NCBI GenBank assembly: GCA_021307315.1
Contig: JAJSPD010000034.1
Span: 310,001 to 374,000 of the forward strand
DNA from: Bisporella sp. PMI_857
Lineage: Eukaryota > Ascomycota > Leotiomycetes > Helotiales > Helotiaceae
DNA length: 64,000 nucleotides
Direction: 5' to 3'
Shown here in pieces: positions 23,406-34,164 of this stretch. Numbering within the stretch: position 1 is the stretch's first letter; each line of letters opens with the position of its first letter. Made by a program: the position numbers and the translations under genes. Below the pieces are notes generated by a model. The model ran no database searches. It was not told the DNA's origin and worked only from the letters and a program-made list of their open reading frames with translations.

Positions 23406-24897
23406 TCAGTCCTCGTCGTCGATGCCTAACGCTTTCTTCAGGGAATCCAGTTCCTTCTGCAGATGCTCAATGCCGTTCTGAAGCCCTGAAATCAAACCAT
23501 AGACCTGTCTCTGCTTCGATTTCGGCAACTTATCGATCATGGCCGACGTCCCTTCTTCGTATGCTGTATTTTCACGACTGCCTTGCTCAACATTTCGGCG
23601 CATGCCGTTGCCGTTTCCGTTTCCAACACCTATGTTGATATTACTACTCTGGCTATTGGCCGCACCATAACCGTTCCTATCCACGCTACTTATGCGTTGA
23701 GGCTCCGGTCTTGGTGCTAACTGATGAGGCACTGGTGGTTGGTTTACGGCCGCCCATCCTGCAGAAAAGGCCCTTCCCGTAGATATTGAATGAGTGCTTG
23801 GTAAAATATGTTGCGGCCCGGTTGGTGTGGGTGTATTCACCGTGGCCCATGAGCTCTGAACGTGTTGTACTGGTTTTGGAGTATGCTGTACCGGCCGTTG
23901 TAAATGCTGTATATTTTCAGCACTTTGTGGTTGTGGATGTAGTCTCCCATGCTCAGGTAGTCTCCCATGTTCAGGTAGTCTCCCATGTTCAGGTAGCCTC
24001 CTATGTTCAGGTAGCCTCCCATGCTCATGTTCCCATTGTGGCCTTCTATTCTCCCACTCTGGCACGGTATGATCATTCATTCGTTTGCGTTTTGACGGCG
24101 GAAGTCCGGACGAGGGTGGTATGGCGGGTGATGGTCTTTGCGGTCCTGGCCTGATGCTTTCTCCTTCTGGAGTTTCGATGTTCCCGGGGCTCTGACCAGC
24201 ATCTTTTACTCCCATTAGCAAAATTTCCTGGATGTGATTGAAGGGTATTTCGACTTACCATCGTGTTTAATGGAGCATTTGTTCGGACGCCCACTGAGCT
24301 AAAGGTGTTCGGAGTTAGCGGAATTCATTTACAGTGCCTAAAGACATGAAATTGATCCTCTGCAGTATCTAGAAGACCTTTTCGCTATGGGGACCAACTT
24401 ACTTGACAGCTCGCGCATGCTCCTTTGAAGTATCCTTCCAATGCCACACACAATGCAAATTTCCCCCGTCCATTAGCACAAGACAAACACGGAGGGTCTA
24501 TAATATCCCCACGCGTTGCTAGCAAGCATCCGAATCTTATTTGTTTCCTCCTAGAGTCTCCACCTGTCTCTACCTCAGCACCGGCTTCTACCCCTGGCCT
24601 CCATGGAAGTGGCCGCTTCTCCGGCATTGCCTGCAATCGTTCTTCCATAGTGCTAACTTCCTTCTTATATCTTCTGGGTGTTCGATGCGCCGGATCTGTC
24701 TGAAAACTTGACTGATGCTCCGGTTTGAGAGGAACATCCTCCTCAGGTTCTGGCGATTCGAGATTCTGCGGCATGTGGGTTTGTTCTGTGCTAAGGGGTG
24801 CGACGGAAGATGTAGAGCTTGGAGATGAGGGGCGAGACCATCCAGATTCGCCTTTAACTACTATGGTATCTTCATCATCTTCTTCATTGGGCGGCAT
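23406..24897 (-). CDS. DUF3716 fungal protein with a PEH minisatellite and C-terminal coiled coil
   Basis: Exons 24897-24403, 24298-24259 (40 nt) and 24202-23406 join in phase, giving 443 residues. After an acidic, Ser-rich N-terminus (MPPNEEDDEDTIVVKGE) comes a cysteine module split by the first intron: DPPCLSCANGRGKFALCV, then YFKGACASCQ, then LSGRPNKCSI. This is the spacing of DUF3716, a fungal-only, probably metal-binding domain of unknown role. A Pro-rich linker contains five RLPEHG-type repeats. The protein ends in a short coiled coil (LQNGIEHLQKELDSLKKALG). A nuclear or regulatory role is a guess. The minor 40-nt exon is needed to complete the cysteine set. Confidence 0.78.
23944..24030. 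repeat. 18-bp coding minisatellite (about 5 copies)
   Basis: Units of 18 bp (on the plus strand TCCCATGYTCAGGTAGYC) repeat in tandem and encode the hexapeptide RLPEHG. Copies differ at one or two bases. Confidence 0.85.
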
Positions 24898-25362
24898 TGT
24901 TCTATCAGAAAGGCAGGGGAAGGAGGGAGTTGGAGTATAGAGTTTTAAACACAGATTGACGTCGAGAGTAAATGAACCGACCCCTGCGCAACGATAACAT
25001 CTTATCAAAATGGGCAAATCCCGGATGCAAAGTTGGGTGGCTTGAGAATCATATTAGCGTGTCTCACATGTGTTGTAAGACTTAATTGGCAGAATGCTAA
25101 GGTACAAAATACTTATAGCATATCTAAAAAGGGTAGGTAGGTTGGAATTCATGGGGCCCTTTGAGGTGCCTGTCCAACTCAATTTAAACCAAGTTTTTGG
25201 CAGTTTTTCTTTGTCAATATCCAGTCTCTCCTAGGTCCGGAACCGTACCACAAATTTTTTTAGAGTTTTTTTTTTGGACAATGCAGTATTAATCTACTTT
25301 ATGTACAGAGTTGAGTCTATTGGTCATTATTATACAAATCGCTCGACCGATCGACACTCTTG
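24898..25362. other. Spacer between two minus-strand genes
   Basis: Promoter of the DUF3716 gene and 3' flank of the mitochondrial gene; contains T-runs near 25256-25275. No gene seen. Confidence 0.5.
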
Positions 25363-26234
25363 TTATTTGTCTTTCTGCTTTGACTCTGAATCTTGTTTCG
25401 CTTTCTCCTTCTCAGCTCGCAATCGGCCTTCTACCTGCCATACAGCTCGTTCAAGCTCAAGATAGAGTTCTGGAATGTCCAAGGTTTCCGCTAAACGCTT
25501 ACCTTGTGCTTTTGTCAACACCATAGATTCAATTCCTGATATGTCTGAAGATAACTGTCCACTTGTCGAAGAAGTAGATTCGAAAGACTTTTTCTCATTT
25601 GAGTATAGCTTATCAAGTATTGGAGATGCTTGAATATCAACCAATTTCTTTTCAACAAGAAATTCTAAGTGCTTCGACCCAGATAAAGCTCGCCAATGTG
25701 ACCATGCTCTGAATACTAAATAAAAGAATGGAAGATTGGGAATTCTGTAGTTTCGGATTAGCACATGCTTGTGAACCAGTGGAACATAGCTACTTGCACA
25801 GGTACAAGCGCAAACGGAGCTACGAGCGGCATTCCGACGATTGACCATATTAATCGTTTCCTGTGTAGGGCTTGCCTCTCCGTGCCCAATGCCTTTAGAA
25901 CATCTAAAACCCTTTCCTTGGGTATTAACGTCGACGGGTACGAAACTTCCACCTCCTCCTTCCGCGCTAGCTCATCTTCTTTGCGCCGATTTGACAATGG
26001 TGGAATACTCTTCAGTCCCCATTCTTCAAACGGTATCCTCCTAAGTGCCTGGTTCCCGTAATCGACAACTTTGCGCTGCCACCCAGACTCCTTCTTTTCC
26101 CAATCAGCCCATATATCTGCGGCCTTCTTCGTGCCTTTTTCGAGTAAACTATTCTGTTCGACTGTTGAACGTTTAAGGCGCTGAGAATATATGAGGGTTC
26201 GACGAGTTGATATTGGGAGGAGGAAGAGACGCAT
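25363..26234 (-). CDS. Mitochondrial K+/H+ exchange-related protein (Mit_KHE1 family)
   Basis: Two exons, 26234-25798 and 25744-25363, give 272 residues. The N-terminus (MRLFLLPISTRRTLIYSQRLKR) is a plausible mitochondrial presequence. The central hydrophobic hairpin, KRLIWSIVGMPLVAPFALVP joined to IPNLPFFYLVFRAWSHWRA, is the family signature (Pro-rich membrane segments followed by R-WSH-A). The family was linked to mitochondrial potassium/proton exchange and inner-membrane homeostasis. A charged C-terminal tail follows (EKEKAKQDSESKQK). The 53-nt intron (25745-25797) has a GC donor, GCAAGT, and acceptor ACAG. Using the GT three bases further shifts the frame, so this is a GC-AG intron. It diverges from the SRF1-like gene. 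Confidence 0.82.
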
Positions 26235-26758
26235 GGCTGAAATACGACAACCGCTTTGGCGGTACCCTTCACGCTATTTTGGATGGACCATTCGACGAGC
26301 AAGTTGCTGAACTAGATGTATACGATGTGAAGGGCAAGTTTGATTACCGAGAACCCAGTTTCAAGAGCGCCAGATGCTGGGTAGTTAAGCAAAATCAAAT
26401 CTGAATATTCAATGCGAAAAGGGTCGCGACTTGGATATGCACCAGCCACAATGACGCAGGCATTTTAGCGAGATGCGATACGCTTTATTATGGCATCCCG
26501 GCCTGGAAATTTAAGCTGACCCAGCCATGATGATCACCGCTCACTCCACTTGACCACAACCTTAACATGATAACCCAAAAGCCTTATTTTCTTCTGATCT
26601 CTCGAAGCATCTAAGACACCATTCTTTGCATGATGACGACCTAGCGAAAATAGCCACGCGATTAACGCCTTTTCGCGGTACTCGAAGTGCTCAGCCCAGC
26701 CGAACCGTGGCGGCGCCTCTAGCTTTTAAAAGCAACGACATAGCTGAGCAACCAGGCC
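26235..26758. promoter_or_regulatory. Divergent promoter region (mitochondrial gene / SRF1-like gene)
   Basis: 524 bp between two divergent start codons. No further gene is supported. Confidence 0.45.
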
Positions 26759-28135
26759 ATGGCTTCATCTGAGGCTACGCTTCGAGCTACTTCCAGCCAA
26801 GGACCCTTGTTAGACGTCCACCATATCCTACAATATGGTTCTTCAGTCCAGCGGCAACCGTCAAGGTCATCCAGTTCCTCCTCAACCGGCATGAAGCGGA
26901 CCTCAACAAGAGATTCAAATCCCACAAATAGGCCGAAGGCGTACTCCAATGCCTCACGCAACACACAGACATCCATGAGCGCCTATTCTGATGGTCGTCC
27001 TCGCACTGCCGTCAGGACTCTACCACGTAAGGTTCACCTGCACGGCTCGCGGTCGTTTCCTACTTACATAAATAGCTTGGATCGATTCTTTAGAGGAGAC
27101 TGATGCTCCTATCTCGGCACCACAATTCGCAAATGCGTTTCTGTCACCACCATCCCGAGCACATGCTGCAGACCATAATCATACTCCAACAACTCCAGAG
27201 CGAAGAATCTCCCAGGATGGATTTGTATATGAATCGGATGGAACTCCACACCACCCAAATGAGAAAAGAACAGAGACCGGGTTCTTTGGTGGACACAAAG
27301 AGCCAGTAAGGGGACGGAAATGGGATCATGCCAGAGAGAAAGAGCCCGTCATTATGCAATCAGGCGTCCCGCAAGCCTCATCACCTTGGACAAATTTCAT
27401 CAAGTCTTCTACGTATGGGCCGCCGATAGCAGAAGATGCCAAACGCGTAGATGAAGAGTTCCTCCGGCAGCAGACTCCAGGTTATGAGAAGCCTTGGAGG
27501 GGTGATCTAGAAAGCAATGAAGACCCCGAGAGTACTGTGGCTGGTCTTCTCTACAGCAGAAAGAAACGGAGAACGCTGCTCAATCGCCTGCAGCACAAAT
27601 TGCTTATGCATCCACTCATTCCTTTGGCTTTCCGAATCACGGTCTTGGCCACGTCAGTGATCGCTCTTGGTCTAGCTTCTTCCCTTCACCACCTTTCGAA
27701 TAATTACCAATATGCTCAAAACCCTTCTGCGACCATGGCGATCGTGGTGGATGTCGTGGCCATCCCTTACATTCTTTACATTACCTGGGATGAATATACC
27801 GCTAAGCCGTTAGGCTTACGATCACCGAAGGCTAAGATGCGCCTCGTTCTTTTGGATCTATTTTTCATTATATTTGAGTCAGCAAATCTAGCACTTGCTT
27901 TCGCCGCTTTAACAGAAGATGATGGTAGTTGTACAGTGACCAATAACGGGACGAACCATATCATATGCGATCGAATCAAAGCACTGTGCGCCATTCTAAT
28001 GATAGCTTTAATTGCATGGAGTTTGACTTTCTCCGTCAGCATTTTCAGGTAAGAATGAACCTGCACTTAATAACTACACTTCTGATAATATATAGATTAG
28101 TTGAGCGAATTGGCAATAGAGAAGTGGAAGACTGA
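26759..28135 (+). CDS. SRF1: SRF1-like regulator of phospholipase D, membrane protein
   Basis: Three exons, 26759-27026, 27094-28048 and 28096-28135, give 420 residues. The first half is hydrophilic and Ser-rich. A conserved-looking block YGPPIAEDAKRVDEEFL ... GYEKPWRGDL leads into the membrane part. Four hydrophobic segments follow, beginning PLAFRITVLATSV, AIVVDVVAIPYI, LVLLDLFFIIFE and ALCAILMIALIAW. This order (soluble N-half, YGP and PW motifs, four C-terminal membrane segments) matches the fungal Srf1 family, whose yeast member supports the phospholipase D Spo14. The last exon adds only LVERIGNREVED. Assignment rests on recalled family layout, so moderate confidence. Confidence 0.68.
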
Positions 28136-28386
28136 GGGGTTTTAATGGGGCCATTTTGTCATAAAAGGAACTTCCCGCCGTTTTGGGTGCAAGTTATTTG
28201 GGCCAGCTTCAACTGTAATCATTGTGGCAGGGATAGCATAGCGTGAAATCGCGGCGTTTTTGGTAAAGGGGCATTATCCAATTGTATGTAGCATTATCTC
28301 AAGAGATCTATAGGAGAAGGGAAAATCATAGAATATAAGTATTTGGCAGAATTTGTCTTCACTACACTATCAAACTCATCTGCGTT

Positions 28387-29012
28387 TTATATCTGCAAAG
28401 CAGGACCCTCATCACCATAGACCGGATCCTTTTCAAACCACTCCAATTTCTCGATCGATTGCACCTTCTCCTCCCCTTCCTTTCCGTAATACATATCCCA
28501 GTGCCTGCCCTTCGGATAACTTCCCACCATCTCAAACCCGCTTTCGAAATCATCAAGAAGCCTATGTCCCACACCTGCTAGGACAATAACTACATCGCCT
28601 TTCTTAACTTCCACCTCAACTCGATCTTGATTCCTCTCGCCTCCAAAATCTATATTGATTAGTACTTTAGTAAGTTGTGGGGACACCATGGGGCAAGGTA
28701 CTTACATAGTTTTGCATTTCCATTCGAGATACGAAGGACCTCACGAGTAGTGCTGCGGAAATGCGCGGTGCGATACATAGTATATCGCCATTGAGAAATT
28801 GCCGCCCCGACAGCTTTGAGATGCAATTCAATGCTTGAGGTGGATGCTGACACAGGTATACATGAGCGATATATTAGGAGCGGTTTGTTTTGGATGAAGG
28901 TGTTTGGTATAAGTCCATGGTTGGGAATCTGGTGGCGCGAAACTTGAAGCGAGGAGAGACTTGTAAGGCTTAGACGTGCCGTTTTGTCGTGTTGATGGCT
29001 TGATTGTAGCAA
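28387..29012 (-). CDS. YjlB-like cupin-domain protein, start codon not found
   Basis: Exons (29012)-28706 and 28649-28387, intron 56 nt (GTAAGT...ATAG). The product reads HGLIPNTFIQNKPLLIYRSC, then ISQWRYTMYRTAHFRSTTRE, then after splicing LYFGGERN, KKGDVVIVLAGVGHRLL and FEMVGSYPKGRHWDMYYG. This is the YjlB-type cupin, with the first-motif His and Glu (HFRSTTRE) and the second-motif His (GVGHRLL). Cupins of this type are small metal-binding beta-barrels of unknown reaction. The frame is open upstream to about 29027 but contains no ATG before the middle of the domain. The true start must lie in an unseen upstream exon or has been lost; 29012 is the earliest codon I can use, not a claimed start. 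Confidence 0.72.
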
Positions 29013-29099
29013 TGAAATGACTTAACTATAGCCATGTCTACAGATGAGATGGGTCGCAGCTAGATTTTGCTATGGTGACATAAGAGTACGTCTGTAAGC

Positions 29100-30100
29100 T
29101 TAGAACTATAGATGGATTAGCATTAGGCCATCGTATAAAGGAAGGGCCATACCAATTTTAGAGGCGTCCGGTTCAAGCCCCTCCGTCCATTTAGCATCGC
29201 ACGTTGCTTATTCGGCCGGTGCTGCAGCCGACGAAAAGCTTCTTGGATGTGTCTGGTTTCGACTGGTGTGCGGCCCTCAGAAGGAGGGTCAAAGAGACCC
29301 TGAGCCTTACGCTTCTTTCCGGCTTGTTCTCCGCCTGTAACTGCTTTTCCTAAGTCTTCTTGCTCTTTGATTTTCAACGCCTCCTCTGTGAGTGTCTGAA
29401 CGATTTCGAATGTCAAAAACCCGAGGATATCGACAATATCATCATTTGGCTTGGAATCCGTGACAACACCAAAGCCCGCCCATTCCTTGAAGCGTTTGCC
29501 TTTACGGAATGTGAAGGATGCTTGTCTATATTCGGACCATGTCACGTATTCCTCCTTTGTCATGGCCTTCGTCCGCTCATCAGCTTTCTTTAATCGTTGT
29601 AATGTAGCGTAGTTCATTTCCTCTTCATCTTCGTCTTCTTCGTCTTCCCGCTCTGGAACCTCCTGGTTATATAGGGATGGAACCTCCCATGGTAGGCCGA
29701 CTTTGGTTTTTTTATTCTTCTTAGCTTCTGCTACAACAGGTCCTGCCGTAGGCCCACCAGGCTCGTCTGCGCCTCCAATATCGGGCTCGGCCCCTTTATC
29801 ATCAGAATCCTTCACATTTTTGCGGACATCCTTCCAGGACAGAAATGTGCGAAGCCGCGACACCTTTGCAACGTCATGTCGGATGAGGAATATCAAATCA
29901 TCTGTTGAAATGGATTTACTGCCGCGCCGAGAGGCTTGCTCTGTACACTGACGCAGCATTTCGATTACTTGCTGACGAACAATTTCTTCGATCATGCCAG
30001 TGGTTTCTGCTGAAGCTTCCGCAGTCTCCCCAGAAACGTACATCATTTGCTGAATCTCCGTGCGATATTTTGCTGGTTTATCCTTGTCCTTGTCTGCCAT
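29100..30100 (-). CDS. SPT3: SAGA complex subunit SPT3
   Basis: From the ATG at 30100 the protein begins [20 protein letters not shown] and continues [24 protein letters not shown] and [14 protein letters not shown], then [17 protein letters not shown]. This is the histone-fold pair of Spt3, which resembles TAF13 and TAF11 and contacts TBP within SAGA. An acidic linker ([10 protein letters not shown]) and a second histone-fold-like half ([19 protein letters not shown]) follow, total about 320 residues. The uninterrupted frame stops at 29123 after [18 protein letters not shown] donor just after KL and TGCTAATCC...CTATAG signals suggest a 47-nt terminal intron (29106-29152), after which the protein would end with Phe and a stop at 29100-29102. 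Confidence 0.9.
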
Positions 30101-30884
30101 CTTGCTGATCTATTTCTGTGGATTGAGAGAAAGGTAGTCAGAGATTGTGACAATGCCTGGTCCAATCGAGAAACGCGCGCTTGAAAACGAGCGAGTTGTG
30201 GTCTAAAAGCCGAGCGCGATGTTCCTCTTACCGGAAAGCTGAGATTGTGAAGGCAACTTGAAGCAAGATCCTGTAAGGACCACTTGTGGTGCAGCTTGAC
30301 TTTGTAAAAGTATGCTTAGCTTAAATGATGGTTTGGGGGTTGGTACAAGCTTAAAGATATTGCCGGCAGAAATGGCCGACCGCCACGTGACCGCTTCTTT
30401 ATCAGGCACAACCTTAAACTCCCATGGCTTGGTCTTGAGACATTGGCGGGAGCTGAACAGGACAGAACATTCAGCTCTTAACTGTAATTTCATATGAAAA
30501 GCAATTGTCTATTGCAGGTAGGAGCTTTACTATTCCTCAAACCTAAAGCATGATATGACAAACTCTTTTTGACAACCAATGGATTCATAAGCTAGAAGTT
30601 ACACTGCTCTCCAACTGCATTGCAGGTGTTCCGCAACTAGTCTTGTCCTTGCATTGTTCGCCTTTCTTTGAAGCATTGGATCTCAGATTTCAAACTATCT
30701 GTAATGGCTATTGCAAAATTGTATTGTTTAACGCTAACCCATATTAGATATCTCCTAACATTCTAGGTTGTATTCCGCGCCGTGCAGCTATCACAGACGG
30801 GACCTGCATCAAAAGTAGAAAGCGCATGTTCGCAATGCAAATCATAGTGATTTGATAGCAAATAGGAGGGCTGGAACCTGGAAA
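30101..30884. promoter_or_regulatory. Divergent promoter region SPT3 / ATG22
   Basis: 784 bp between divergent starts. Opposed frames of about 60-95 codons at 30203-30497 lack motifs and are treated as chance. Confidence 0.5.
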
Positions 30885-32948
30885 ATGATTGGCCGTCGAG
30901 CTCCACGCTATGAAGGCGAAGATGTGTCGGAGACAACTGATCGTGAACTTCGTGGGTGGTATGCCTATGGCTTAGCAGCAGAAGTGTTTGCTGTTTGTGG
31001 CGTTGGTAAGTGGCTACCACAAGATCTAAATCATTTTTGAACTAAGTATTATATATAGGTTCCTTTCTTCCAGTTACCTTGGAACAACTAGCCCGAGAAA
31101 ATGGGGTCAAGTGGACTGATAGAACGGTGCCTTGTACAGTCAAACCTGCAGTCGAAGATGATGTGATCAATGCGACCTTGAAAGGCTTGCTCAAGAGAGC
31201 TACTGATAGAACTAATCGTATGGATTTCAATTTATCTAGTCGACCCATAGGGCTTCAGTCTTTATGGGAATTTTTTGGCGAGCAGACTGGAATAATCAGA
31301 ATCAAGTCTGCTTTCAAAGAGTTCTCCAGGAGGCCGAATCTTTTATGGCAAACATACTGACCTGATCTTTTGGTCTTGAAGTCAGCTTTAATGAGAATAC
31401 TAATATACTCAGAATGTGTTATCAAACCCTTGGGCTTCGAGATCACCACAGCAAGCTTCGCTATGTACACATTCTCTGCCGCTGTTTTCATACAGGCACT
31501 CGCACTTGTTTCATTTAGCTCCGTTGCCGATCATGGTATGTGTCTAAGACCTCTTAGAATGCCGTACGATATATTTTCTAACTGGCTTAGGCGCGTATCG
31601 CAAAAAGCTACTTATAGCATTTGGTTTTGTTGGTGCCACAACTTCAATGCTCTTTCTCCTTGTCGTTCCCAGCATATACCTCATAGGGCCTATCTTGGTA
31701 GTCATTGGCGTAACATGCCTCGGATCTTCCTTTGTGCTACTCAACTCATTTCTGCCTCTATTGGTTCTGAATCATCCAAATACTGAAACCTCAGAGTCTA
31801 TACCTTTGGAAACACTTGCACAAAACGATGGCCATCAGAGCCCAGAGGACGATGAAGATGTTGTAGTCATCTCGGGAGTGTCGCCTCCCAAAGACGACTC
31901 GTCAGATCTACGGCTCTCTTCCAAGATATCGTCGAAAGGGGTCGGGATTGGGTATATGGCTGCAGTTTTTGTACAGATACTCAGTATTATACTTCTATTC
32001 TTGATGTCCAAGACAAAGTCGGTCTCATCGACACTTCCGCTGCGTATGGTGTTATTCCTTGTCGGACTGTGGTGGTTTGTTTTCACAATCCCCTCCTCGA
32101 TGTGGCTACGAACCCGGCCTGGGCCACCTTTGAATACAGTTTTTTCCAGACGGGGAAGATGGCTAAATCTTTGGAGATACGGTGCGTTTGCTTGGGGATC
32201 CTTATGGAAGACTGTAAAAGTGGCTGCAAAGCTTCGACAGGTCGTCGTGTTTTTGATAGCCTGGTTCCTTCTCAGTGATGCTATGGCTACAGTCTCCGGC
32301 ACTGCAATACTATTTGCCAGAACGGAGCTGAAAATGGGCACTGTTGCTATCGCTCTTGTTTCGATAACGGCAACCGCGTCTGGAATATCAGGTGCGTTTT
32401 TGTGGCCCATCTTCTCCAGGCGATTTGGCCTTCGGACCAATCAGACTATTGCTGCATGTATCGTACTATTAGAGGTAATCCCGTTTTATGGATTATTAGG
32501 CTATCTGCCATTCATCCAATCTTGGGGAGTTGGTGGTCTTCAGAAAGCATGGGAGATATACCCTCTAGCCTTTATCCATGGACTTGTCATGGGAGGATTG
32601 TCTTCATACTGTCGTTCTTTCTTCGGCAGGCTGATTCCGCCGGGAAGTGAAGCTGCCTTTTATGCGCTGTACGCCATAACTGATAAAGGCAGTTCGGCAG
32701 TGGGACCAGCCGTTGTTGGATGGATCATAGATAAAACCGGACATATAAGGCCAGCGTTCATATTTTTAGCAGTCTTAATTGCATTGCCAGGGCCATTGAT
32801 ATGGCTGGTCGATGTCCATAAAGGACAGGAAGATGCCCTCCAAATGTCGAAAGTATTGAAAAGATCCAGGTCGGGCCAAGAGAACCTAGATTATCGTAAC
32901 GAATCTGGTCAGCAAGAGGCAGAAGGTTTAATGAGAGATCATGAATAG
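30885..32948 (+). CDS. ATG22: Autophagy-related protein 22 (vacuolar amino-acid efflux, MFS-like)
   Basis: Exons 30885-31005, 31059-31217, 31413-31535 and 31591-32948 give 586 residues. The opening [34 protein letters not shown] is the Atg22 N-terminus. Next come [30 protein letters not shown] and [20 protein letters not shown], then about eight more membrane segments ending in [12 protein letters not shown]. Atg22 proteins recycle amino acids from the vacuole after autophagic breakdown. The acidic loop after the fifth segment ([10 protein letters not shown]) is cytosolic. Intron 2 is 195 nt, far longer than the others, and the frame runs open for 143 nt into it. Joining at 31217/31413 gives the expected QCV. 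It converges on the bZIP gene. Confidence 0.9.
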
Positions 32949-33150
32949 TGTACGACAACGATAAAGATGGTGGATGTTGGGAGTTTTCCTAAGAAAATAG
33001 AACTGCAATTAGAATAAGCGCTCCTAGTTGAGTCAAGAAAGCAGAATCCCGTCTGCTGATTTCAGAATTCGGCTCTTTACCTAGTTGGGATTGTTTTCAG
33101 GTTGTATAGTGTATAAGTTTTGAAAAAATATATTACAATTATGCTAGTGT

Positions 33151-34164
33151 TTAGTCATCCAATATCAATGCTGGCTCACCTCTTACTGCTCTCCAACGAT
33201 TTGTACTCTGCAACAGTTCCTGGCATCCCACGAGAAGTTTCTTCCACTTCCTTGCAAACTTCTCATCTACTTCCCAGCTTGATTGCTTCCAAGGTTCATC
33301 CCACACTATCAACCCAGTCCTTCCACCATAAACGAAAGGACCGCCATGGCAGGTTCGTTTCGTGGCTAGCCCGTCCCCATTATCTTCCACCACGCCATAC
33401 ATCATATCAGTACATACTTCCTCATCAATTTCAGCTCCATTTAGGAGAAGGTTGTCACGATAAGTTGGGAAAGGAAGGACATCTATTTCCGGATGATGCC
33501 TGACCGTCTTCTGTAACATTGTTGGACGCAGAGTTGGTGGGAGGTTCTCCAAACTTATGGAATCCCGGATTGGCTGAGTGAGATGTGGGGCGAAAGGAGA
33601 TTCGATATCGAGCTCCATGTGAAAGGGGTTTATTCCAAGCAATAAAATATTGCGCGTTAATGCACGCAGAAGATTGAAATGAAGCAGCGTGAGCAGTTTC
33701 TGGTCGACGGGAAGAGGAGTATCTGAGTAGGAGGCAAAGTCAGGTGCTATCATTATAGCATTCCACTTCACTCGATTTAGGAAGGGCTGAGCCACAGCGG
33801 CATGTTCTCTGACATTTTCAGCATGTCTAAAATAGACTGATCCATCTTCTCTGGCATTGAGGGTAACTCTAGAAGAACAGGACTTCTGTCCATTCACGAC
33901 TCCTCCAGAAGCTTGTTCCATACGACGCCTCCCTAGTTATGTCAGACTCTAAGATCTCCCTCAGCAGCATACAGATCTCTACTCACTTGAGGCTCGTTTG
34001 TTGAGACGATTTTGCAATTTTCTTCTTTCGGCCGTACTTGTCTTTCCTGTCCAATCCTCTCTTTGGTCTCGTATCTCCGCCCGCTGTGACATCGAAACAA
34101 GCTCAATATTTGGCGTTGTTTCAAGTATAGCGAGATTCGTATTTTGACCCATAATTTCCGACAT
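33151..34164 (-). CDS. bZIP transcription factor with DUF3425-like C-terminal domain
   Basis: Exons 34164-33987 and 33932-33151 (intron GTGAGT...CTAG, 54 nt) give 319 residues. Across the junction lies a basic region, ERRKLQNRLNKRASRRRRME, with the Asn-x2-(Asn/Lys)-Arg-Ala arrangement of fungal bZIP proteins (here LQNRLNKRAS). No long leucine zipper follows; this is usual for the fungal bZIP/DUF3425 group. The C-terminal half has DUF3425-like features: LLTLLHFNLLRALTRNILLL, LPPTLRPTMLQKTVRHHPEI and FPTYRDNLL, then WDEPWKQSSWEVDEKFARKW. Probably a nuclear regulator; targets unknown. It diverges from the pectate lyase gene 1.2 kb away, but nothing in the sequence links the two. Confidence 0.82.

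Noticed and set aside
30203..30497. Opposed frames of 61-96 codons in the SPT3/ATG22 promoter
   Set aside because: No conserved content; the minus one lacks a plausible start context.
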